Below, in pieces: positions 7,083 through 13,661 of a stretch of DNA of 15,015 bases. Both the position numbers and the translations under genes were made by a program. The DNA comes from an uncultured Pseudomonadota bacterium (GTDB lineage Bacteria; SAR324; NAC60-12), in the NCBI GenBank assembly GCA_913052275.1, contig CAJXDX010000028.1, forward strand, positions 1 through 15,015, given 5' to 3'. The notes under the pieces were generated by a model that was not told the origin of the DNA, made no database searches, and saw nothing but the letters and a program-made list of their open reading frames with translations. Each line of letters begins with the position of its first letter. The first letter of the stretch is position 1.

Positions 7083-8159
7083 TCAACTTAGTTCAATTAA
7101 GCGCTTTGAAATTTCTTCGAGATTAAGGACCTCATCCACCGCTCCATTTTCCACAGCTTTGCGCGGCATACCATATACCACACACGACTCTTCGTCCTGT
7201 GCTAAAGTGTGAGATCCCGCTTCATGAATTTCAACCAATCCTTTTGCTCCATCATCTCCCATGCCAGTAAGGATCACTCCGATTGAATTTGATCCAGCCA
7301 GGTTGGCAACTGAACGAAAGAGGACATCAACTGAAGGACGATGCCTGTTCACAAGCTCACCGTTGTTCATGGTGACTGAGTATCCATTTCCATCAAGCTT
7401 GAGCATCATATGCTGATCTCCCGGTGAAACCAGCACCTTTCCACGCTCTACCTTTTCACCTTCACCTGCTTCGCGAACGTTCAAACGGCAATCCTTATCC
7501 AGGCTTTCTGAAAAAGACTTTGTGAATGCCTTGGGCATGTGCTGCACAACTACAATACCCGGCATATCTGCAGGCAGGGGAGTAAGGAGTTCTCTTAATG
7601 CCACAGTTCCTCCTGTTGAGGCGCCTATGGCAATCAATGATTCCTGTCCTTTATTTTTAGAAACGGAGGACCTTGCAGGAAGAATTGCGTCAGCGCTGAG
7701 TTTTTTTTGCGGTGTCAGGTAACGTTGGCGTGCTGTCTTCAACTTGGCCTGGGCAGCAGCTTTAATTTTATCGCAGATCTGGATGGAAATTTCTTCAAGT
7801 CCTTCCCTGACATCCAGTTTTGGTTTTTCCACAATATCCACCGCACCAAGTTCAAGACTGCGCAGCGCTTCCTGACTGCCTTTAGTAGTCAAGGCACTGA
7901 CCATGACCACAGGCATGGGATTTGATTTCATCAGCCGCTCAAGAAATGTAAGACCGTCCATCCGCGGCATCTGTACATCAAGACTGAGAACGTCAGGTTT
8001 CAGTTCACCAAGTTTCTTAAGTGCAATCAGCGCGTCCGGAGCCGTGCCTACTACTTCAAGTTCCGGATCAGAAGAGTAGATCTCCTTGAGTGTTTGCCTG
8101 ACCACAGCCGAATCATCGATGATCAGAACCTTGTATGGAGGTACAGGTTTTTCAGCCAT
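7083..8159 (-). CDS. cheB: Chemotaxis response regulator protein-glutamate methylesterase CheB
   Basis: This 358-residue protein has a receiver domain (about 9-125) with acidic pair Asp15/Asp16, phospho-acceptor Asp61, Ser88 and Lys112 (EKP). A linker (about 130-172) leads to a CheB methylesterase domain (174-358). The catalytic triad is visible: Ser181 in GASTGG, His207 in VVQHMP and Asp303 in GMGDDGA. It removes methyl groups from (and deamidates) receptor glutamines/glutamates when phosphorylated by CheA, opposing the CheR encoded in the same cluster. The start ATG 8159 lies inside the end of cheW, and the genes overlap by eight bases (ATGGCTGA), indicating translational coupling. It is the last gene of the tight CheR-to-CheB block. 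Full length, no missing residues. Confidence 0.97.
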   Translation of the reverse strand: MAEKPVPPYKVLIIDDSAVVRQTLKEIYSSDPELEVVGTAPDALIALKKLGELKPDVLSLDVQMPRMDGLTFLERLMKSNPMPVVMVSALTTKGSQEALRSLELGAVDIVEKPKLDVREGLEEISIQICDKIKAAAQAKLKTARQRYLTPQKKLSADAILPARSSVSKNKGQESLIAIGASTGGTVALRELLTPLPADMPGIVVVQHMPKAFTKSFSESLDKDCRLNVREAGEGEKVERGKVLVSPGDQHMMLKLDGNGYSVTMNNGELVNRHRPSVDVLFRSVANLAGSNSIGVILTGMGDDGAKGLVEIHEAGSHTLAQDEESCVVYGMPRKAVENGAVDEVLNLEEISKRLIELS

Positions 8160-8700
8160 TTTCAGTGTCCATCAATGATTCGAATTGAGATTTCGAGAGC
8201 AGGTGGTCAATATCCATCAGTATCACCATCTCATCCTTTGTTTTGGCAACTCCCTTAATGAACTTTGTATCCACTTGTACTGCCATTTCTGTAGTTTCCT
8301 GAATATCCTCCTCCTTGACGAAAATCACGTCTGCCACCGAATCAACGATTAAACCGATATTTTTTTCTTCAACCTGAACGATGATGATTACTGAATACTC
8401 GTGCAGTTCCTCACTGGCCATTCCGAATTTTTTTCGCAAGTCCATTACAGGAATAACCAGCCCACGCAGATTGAACATACCAACTATGAAATCAGGCATA
8501 CCAGGTATTTGAGTCAGCCCTTCAGGGTAGCTGATCAATTCACGAACAGCCAGAATATCCAGTCCGTACTTTTCTTCACCGAGTATGAAAGTTATGAGCT
8601 GAGCTCCTTCATTATGAGTTAATTCAAGGTTCATCTCTTCCATCTCTTCATCAGAAAGATTCACACTTCCCATAAAGTTATTGTTCATACCATTTCCCAT
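8152..8700 (-). CDS. cheW: Chemotaxis coupling protein CheW
   Basis: This 182-residue CheW-like protein is a two-subdomain SH3-like beta barrel that bridges receptors and CheA. The core starts about residue 34 (LITFILGEEKYGLDILAVREL) and includes IPGMPDFIVGMFNLRGLVIPVMDLR, the conserved hydrophobic and Arg positions of the receptor and CheA interface, then GLIVDSVADVI. A 33-residue N-terminal extension, methionine- and acid-rich, precedes the core; E. coli CheW has a shorter lead. Several in-frame ATGs exist (8700, 8688, 8673). I kept 8700 because GGAG lies six bases upstream. It begins 21 bases after the cheA stop and overlaps cheB by eight bases, so it is part of the same operon. Confidence 0.96.
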   Translation of the reverse strand: MGNGMNNNFMGSVNLSDEEMEEMNLELTHNEGAQLITFILGEEKYGLDILAVRELISYPEGLTQIPGMPDFIVGMFNLRGLVIPVMDLRKKFGMASEELHEYSVIIIVQVEEKNIGLIVDSVADVIFVKEEDIQETTEMAVQVDTKFIKGVAKTKDEMVILMDIDHLLSKSQFESLMDTENG

Positions 8701-8721
8701 TCTTCGCTCCGGAATCTTTGT

Positions 8722-10971
8722 TTAGTTTAAAAGGCTGGGAACATCAAGGATAAACGACACTCTTCCATCTCCCAGTATGGTTGCTCCGGCAATTCCGGGA
8801 ATTTGAATGAAGTTATCTTCCAGGCTCTTGATGACCACGGGCCTCTGATCCACAATTTCATCAACCAAAAGACACTGTTTTCGGTTGGCATGCTGCACCA
8901 CCAATACCAGGCCCTCGGTCGGTTCCTCGAAACGAGGTTTTAGACTGAGGCGTTCATGAAGCCTCAGCAGGGGGATAAATTCTCCACGAATTTCCACCAG
9001 TTCACCCTTGCGCTTTAATTTTTTAACCTGCTTTGGAAGTGGCCTGATTGCCTCGTTGACAGATAACAGCGGAACTGTGAAAACCTGGCTGCCGACTTCG
9101 ATCATCATACCTTCAATAATTGCCAGTGTCAGTGGAAGCTTCAGCTTGACATTAGTCCCTTTTCCAAGCGTGCTGCTGATCTCTATTGTTCCAAGCAGTG
9201 CTTCAATATCCCGTTTAACGGAATCCATGCCTACTCCACGCCCTGAAACATCTGAAACTTCGGTTGCTGTGGTAAAACCTGGCAAAAAAAGCATCTGGTA
9301 TATTTCCAGCTCAGTAAGCTCGTCTGATGGGCTTATCAGTTCTTTACTCACGGCTGAATCAAAGACCGCCTTTGGATCGATCCCTCCTCCATCGTCCTCA
9401 ATTTCAACGATAACATATCCTTCCTGCTGAGAAGCTTTGAGCAAAATGGTCCCAGTTGAATCCTTGCCGTTTTTCTTACGTGTTTCAGGATCCTCAATGC
9501 CATGATCCATTGAATTTCTTACAAGATGAACCAGCGGTCCATGCAATTGTTCTGTAACAGTTTTATCAAGTTCTGTTTCTCCTCCTTCAATTTCCAGGTT
9601 AATTTTCTTTTTGTTGCGATTCGCGAAATCTCGCACAGTACGACGCATAGGGGTAAAGATACTTCCGACAGGTATCATGCGTACCTGAAGAATCTGATCC
9701 TGCAGTTCTCTGACAGACTTCTCGTTATCCTCAACAAACTGGGAGAGCATCTCTCCAAGGCTTTCATCCACTGACATGATCTGGCCACTGAGCTGATGCA
9801 GACGAGACTGATTGATTACAGTTTCACCAACAAGGTTTTGCAGCTTGTCCAGTTTCTCAACTGCAACACGAATTGACTGAACTGTCTGAAATACCGGCTC
9901 ATTCTGAGGAGTTTTGGAAGGAGATTTTGCCGGGATTTCGGACTGTTCAACAGTCTTCTTCATTTCCCCAGTCTTATTTATCTCTTCGGATGCCTTTGCC
10001 TGCTCAGCCTGAGGCTTTTCTTCAGTTTTTTCTAAAGCTTTTTCTTCAAATGGTTCTGTTCCGTCTTCAGTTTTAATTTGCTTTTCAGTGGGGCCATCAG
10101 CAGAAGAATGAGTAGCCTGCTGCCTAGAGACTAATCCTGTTGAAGCAAGTCCAGGATCCTCAGGTGGTGCTTCAACAGGTTCATAATTTACATCAGCATT
10201 ATCTCCCTGATAGAAAACCAAAATATTTTCCAGTTCTTCCGCAGACTTGCCTGTAACAAGTTTCCCACTCCACCAGAGATGAAGTTCCTCCGGCTCTAGG
10301 CTCTTTAATTCCGGGACAGTGTTGAGGTGAGGAAAAAGTGTTAAATCACCGATTTCATTTAGTTCATTTATCAGCAGAAGCGGATCTGAACCGTTGCGAA
10401 GCATCTCACTGCTGAATTTCAGATTAAGAAGATACCCTTTTTCGTCTTCCTCTTCATCATCCCATGCAGACTGTTCTTCACTTTTTGGTGCCGCTGTTTC
10501 TTGGTCTTGTACTGAATCTTCTGCAGATGCCTGGTCTTGCTGAGGTTTCTGTTCTGATTTTTGCTGGTCAGAAGCACCAGCAGCAGGAGTTTCATCTGAT
10601 TCAAACACTCCAATCTGCTTCAGGGTACGATCAATCAGTTCCTGATTCAAATCTCCTGTTCCGCGAATCCTGTCCATGAAGGAATTCAGCCCATCAAGAG
10701 CATCCAGCAACAAAGTAGCCATTTCCGGTGTACATATAATTTCTCCGGACCTTACCCTGTCGAGCAGGTTTTCAAACTTATGTGCGTAATCAGCCAGTTC
10801 TGTCTGCATCACCATCCCTGCCCCGCCCTTGATGGTATGCATATTTCGGAAAATTCGATCTACCAGGGATTTTTTCTTGGGCTGGCCTTCCAGCTGAAGA
10901 ATCCCCTGCTCCAGATCCTGAAGAATCTCATCAACTTCTTCAACAAATTCTTTAAGGACAGGACTTTCCAT
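8722..10971 (-). CDS. cheA: Chemotaxis histidine kinase CheA
   Basis: This 749-residue kinase has the full CheA plan: an HPt domain (1-120) with phospho-acceptor His45 (FRNMHTIKGGAG); an acidic, Gln/Ser-rich linker (125-177); a small globular domain (178-258; LNLKFSSEMLRNGSDPLLLINEL) that matches the region used as a P2-like domain in delta-type CheAs; a second long charged linker (263-358); a P3 dimerisation domain (about 360-440); an ATPase with N-box HLVRNSMDHGIE (482-493), G1 DDGGG (526-530), F-box (561-569) and G2 SGRGVGMD (576-583); and a P5 CheW-like domain (615-745). All catalytic boxes are intact. It should autophosphorylate and pass phosphate to the receivers of CheB and the REC-cyclase; no separate CheY is seen. 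It starts 48 bases after the cyclase stop. Confidence 0.97.
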   Translation of the reverse strand: MESPVLKEFVEEVDEILQDLEQGILQLEGQPKKKSLVDRIFRNMHTIKGGAGMVMQTELADYAHKFENLLDRVRSGEIICTPEMATLLLDALDGLNSFMDRIRGTGDLNQELIDRTLKQIGVFESDETPAAGASDQQKSEQKPQQDQASAEDSVQDQETAAPKSEEQSAWDDEEEDEKGYLLNLKFSSEMLRNGSDPLLLINELNEIGDLTLFPHLNTVPELKSLEPEELHLWWSGKLVTGKSAEELENILVFYQGDNADVNYEPVEAPPEDPGLASTGLVSRQQATHSSADGPTEKQIKTEDGTEPFEEKALEKTEEKPQAEQAKASEEINKTGEMKKTVEQSEIPAKSPSKTPQNEPVFQTVQSIRVAVEKLDKLQNLVGETVINQSRLHQLSGQIMSVDESLGEMLSQFVEDNEKSVRELQDQILQVRMIPVGSIFTPMRRTVRDFANRNKKKINLEIEGGETELDKTVTEQLHGPLVHLVRNSMDHGIEDPETRKKNGKDSTGTILLKASQQEGYVIVEIEDDGGGIDPKAVFDSAVSKELISPSDELTELEIYQMLFLPGFTTATEVSDVSGRGVGMDSVKRDIEALLGTIEISSTLGKGTNVKLKLPLTLAIIEGMMIEVGSQVFTVPLLSVNEAIRPLPKQVKKLKRKGELVEIRGEFIPLLRLHERLSLKPRFEEPTEGLVLVVQHANRKQCLLVDEIVDQRPVVIKSLEDNFIQIPGIAGATILGDGRVSFILDVPSLLN

Positions 10972-11019
10972 TTCAGCTTCTTATTGATATATGTTTATTC
11001 TGCACTGTTGCGGGCATTG

Positions 11020-12426
11020 TTATTTTATTTCAAAAATCTGTTCACCAGTCCAGCTCTTAGGAGGAGGCGTCTTCTGATATACTTTACAACGTTCCATAAA
11101 TATTTCCGCAGCTCCATCATCAGGACATTCCTTCAGACATGATTTGAATTTTGTGATTGCCTTGCTCCATTTCTGCTCTCGGTAGTTCTTTAAGCCGTCA
11201 GTATATTTATCAAGATTTTTAAGCTTTTTTTCACGAATATGATCGGGATCACTGTTGCAGACCTCATAAATTGTAACAGGATGCTCCCTACCCTTTACCC
11301 GAACCAGGTCAATTTCACGGAACTCCATTTGGTTATCTGAAGCAAGAAATTCATAAGTTGAATGGGAAACTAAGATTTTGCTTCGGTAGATCTTTGTAAG
11401 TCCCTCCAGTCGTGCTGCAAGGTTGACAGAATCCCCGGTAACAGTTGAATCCATGCGGTCTTCTGATCCTACAGTACCTATGATTACCGGACCACTGTGA
11501 ATTCCTATTCCTACTCTGAGTGGAGAATGGAGTGCATTATCCTTTTCCTGGTTGAACAAATCCACCTGCTGCTGCATCTCAATTGCTGCCTGTACAGTGT
11601 TATTTGCTTCAACTGCATTTGACTTACCAGGCAGGCTGAATAATGCCATGATGGCATCTCCAATGAACTTGTCTACAAAACCATGGTAGCTGGCAATGGG
11701 AATATTCATTCGTTTGAGATAATCATTCAGAAAATCTACAAGTTCCTGTGGAGAGAGTTTTTCTGACATGTTTGTAAATGACCTGATATCACAGAACATA
11801 ATGCTGATAAAATCAGATTCTGCCATGCCGAATTTAAGGTTTTCAAGACCTTCCGGGGCAATTCTGCGGATAAATTCCTTGGGTACAAATTTCTCGAAAA
11901 TACTGGTGTACTTTACTGCAGCTTCGGTCTCAGCAAGACGCATTTTTGTTTCCTTCAACTCTTCATATGCATGCTGCTGGTGAATCAGTGCCTGCTCCAG
12001 GTCCTTGTTAAGCCGTTGAGTTTCATCTTCAGCCTGCTTAATCCTGACCAGTACCTTTACCCTGGCAGCAAGTTCATCAGGGTCAAAGGGTTTTGGCAGG
12101 TAGTCATCTGCACCCAGTTCTGCCAGGCCAAGCACCAACTGACGAATGTCGCTCTGCGCGGTCAGAAAGAGTACCGGTATTCTTTGCCATTGAGTATCCT
12201 TTTTTAAGATCCTGATGCACTCATCACCGCTCATATTCGGCATATTCCTGTCCAGCACAATCACGTCAGGAAGCTCCTGAGGCGGGCATCCGGAGAGCCA
12301 CTGCAAGGCCTCAATTCCATCTCCCTTTTCTACCAGACTGTAGTTTTCTTTAGTCTGTTCCAATGTTCTTCTAACCTGTGTCCTAATGGTTCTGGAATCA
12401 TCGACAAACATAACCCGTGCAGACAT
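11020..12426 (-). CDS. Response regulator-class III adenylate cyclase fusion
   Basis: This 468-residue protein has an N-terminal receiver (1-128) with Asp9/Asp10, phospho-acceptor Asp59, Thr89 and Lys112 (KPF). A coiled coil (about 130-172) and a short linker lead to a class III nucleotide cyclase (about 205-390). Metal ligands Asp213 (FCDIRSF) and Asp257 (DKFIGDA), transition-state residues Asn335 and Arg339 (DSVNLAARLEG), and purine-specifying Lys253 and Thr328 are all present. The Lys/Thr pair is the adenylate cyclase signature, so cAMP is the predicted product. The C-terminal part (about 400-468) is a TPR-like tail common in this cyclase type. It should be activated or inhibited by CheA phosphotransfer. 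It starts six bases after the STAS stop, with GAGGA overlapping that stop as Shine-Dalgarno. It occupies the operon position that CheY often holds next to a STAS gene. Confidence 0.95.
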   Translation of the reverse strand: MSARVMFVDDSRTIRTQVRRTLEQTKENYSLVEKGDGIEALQWLSGCPPQELPDVIVLDRNMPNMSGDECIRILKKDTQWQRIPVLFLTAQSDIRQLVLGLAELGADDYLPKPFDPDELAARVKVLVRIKQAEDETQRLNKDLEQALIHQQHAYEELKETKMRLAETEAAVKYTSIFEKFVPKEFIRRIAPEGLENLKFGMAESDFISIMFCDIRSFTNMSEKLSPQELVDFLNDYLKRMNIPIASYHGFVDKFIGDAIMALFSLPGKSNAVEANNTVQAAIEMQQQVDLFNQEKDNALHSPLRVGIGIHSGPVIIGTVGSEDRMDSTVTGDSVNLAARLEGLTKIYRSKILVSHSTYEFLASDNQMEFREIDLVRVKGREHPVTIYEVCNSDPDHIREKKLKNLDKYTDGLKNYREQKWSKAITKFKSCLKECPDDGAAEIFMERCKVYQKTPPPKSWTGEQIFEIK

Positions 12427-12432
12427 GATTCC

Positions 12433-12732
12433 TCAGGCTATTTCATTATTTTCAAATATCTGCTGCAAACCAGTGATTTGCAGAGCTTCCCTGACAGGGT
12501 CTGACATTAAGGCAATACTGAAAGATTTTCCCCTGGCCAGAGCACTGTTCCTGCATGACGCCAGCAGCTGGATTCCGGCAGTATCGATAGACTCAACATT
12601 GGATAAATCAATCTGAATGCTGTTGCGGTCAGATTCCACCAGCTCACCCAGGGACTTAACCAATGGCTCCAGTTCCTGAATGAGGCAGTTCCCCTTCACA
12701 GTTAGTCCTGTTCCTTCCAGTAGAGTCTCCAT
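12433..12732 (-). CDS. STAS domain protein (anti-sigma factor antagonist-like)
   Basis: This 99-residue single-domain STAS protein has the pattern beta-strand NSIQIDLSNVESIDTAGIQLL, where Thr51 in the DTAG motif corresponds to the phosphorylatable Ser/Thr of SpoIIAA-type proteins. Small STAS proteins recur in proteobacterial chemosensory operons next to CheA and CheR. Their role there is poorly defined; they may act as an adaptor or partner switch. Its ATG shares one base with the stop of cheR (TAATG), so it depends on coupled translation, and no separate ribosome binding site is seen. No cognate serine kinase or phosphatase is encoded in the window. Confidence 0.92.
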   Translation of the reverse strand: METLLEGTGLTVKGNCLIQELEPLVKSLGELVESDRNSIQIDLSNVESIDTAGIQLLASCRNSALARGKSFSIALMSDPVREALQITGLQQIFENNEIA

Positions 12733-13631
12733 TAATTTTTACGATATATGCAGTATGAGAGTTTTTGCATTCCATTCAAACGATAACCTGATTCTGTAAT
12801 ACCAAGCACCAGCCAGCCTTGGTCATCCAGATGATTCACCAGTTTATTAAGCAGCTGTTCCCTCCTCTCAGGATCAAGGTAATATAGAACATTTCTGCAG
12901 AAAATAAGCTGAAATTTTGTTGCAATAGGATATTCAGAAGCCATCAGATTGAAATGACGAAACTGGATCAATTTCCGGATGTTTGACCTGATGCTGAGCA
13001 CATCATTATTTTTATCTGAATCTGAATCTGATACAAAATAACGTTTTCTTAACACTTCAGGTACAGGGCTGATCTGTTCAGTTGTATAATTCCCTTTTAC
13101 AGCAGAATCAAGCACCTCCGTATTGACATCCGATGCAAGAATCCGTAATCCTCCTTCCGATATTAACTTGGTTCCAAGGAAATCATGAGCTTCCATTGCC
13201 ATATTGAATGCCTCCTCACCGCGTGCACAACCGGCACTCCAGAAACGAAGCTTCAAATGTTTGCGTATCATTCGTTCTTTAAGTTCCGGTAATATTTCGC
13301 TACGAAGGAATTCGAAATGCTGTTTCTCCCTGTAAAATCCGCTTTTAGTAGTGGTGACTGCATTATAAAGAAACTGCAGTTCACTTCGGTTTTTCTCGCT
13401 TTGTAAGAAATCATAGTAATTCTGAAAAGTCTGTAGCTGATGATATTGCAACCTTCGATGAACCCGTGCATGGAGGAGGTATATCTTTTCCTTCCCCCAT
13501 ATCAGTCCAAGTTCTTTGAGAATAAGTTCCCTGAAAAGATCGAACTCTTTTTCCGTGGGTTGTATTACATTGAACGGTTTTACTGCAGGTGAGAAATCAA
13601 AATTTTTTTCAGGCATATTTGTAAGATGCAT
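12732..13631 (-). CDS. cheR: Chemotaxis protein methyltransferase CheR
   Basis: This 299-residue protein is a SAM-dependent methyltransferase that methylates receptor glutamates. It has an N-terminal helical domain (about 25-85), the segment TTTKSGFYRE (93-102), with Arg101 at the position of the conserved FFR arginine, then the SAM-binding fold: SAGCARGEEAFNMAM (132-146), LASDVNTEVLDSA (165-177) and FCRNVLYYLD (244-253). The usual N-x-T before FFR reads TKSG here, a modest deviation. The beta-subdomain that contacts receptor tails lies around 197-232. ATG 13631 has no convincing Shine-Dalgarno (only TTGG directly before it). ATG 13616 is an alternative that would remove five residues before the domain. 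It lies 30 bases after the upstream receptor stop and overlaps STAS by one base. Confidence 0.95.
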   Translation of the reverse strand: MHLTNMPEKNFDFSPAVKPFNVIQPTEKEFDLFRELILKELGLIWGKEKIYLLHARVHRRLQYHQLQTFQNYYDFLQSEKNRSELQFLYNAVTTTKSGFYREKQHFEFLRSEILPELKERMIRKHLKLRFWSAGCARGEEAFNMAMEAHDFLGTKLISEGGLRILASDVNTEVLDSAVKGNYTTEQISPVPEVLRKRYFVSDSDSDKNNDVLSIRSNIRKLIQFRHFNLMASEYPIATKFQLIFCRNVLYYLDPERREQLLNKLVNHLDDQGWLVLGITESGYRLNGMQKLSYCIYRKN

Positions 13632-13661
13632 CCAAGATAATATTTGATTAGACTTTGATGA

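Noticed and set aside
9008..9430. A 140-codon plus-strand open frame opposite the CheA ATPase domain
   Set aside because: Ser/Ile-rich composition without domains, antisense to the kinase catalytic boxes.
10419..10613. A 64-codon minus-strand frame overlapping the CheA linker in another frame
   Set aside because: Lies in the low-complexity Gln/Ser/Glu linker, where alternative Lys/Gln-rich frames stay open by composition.
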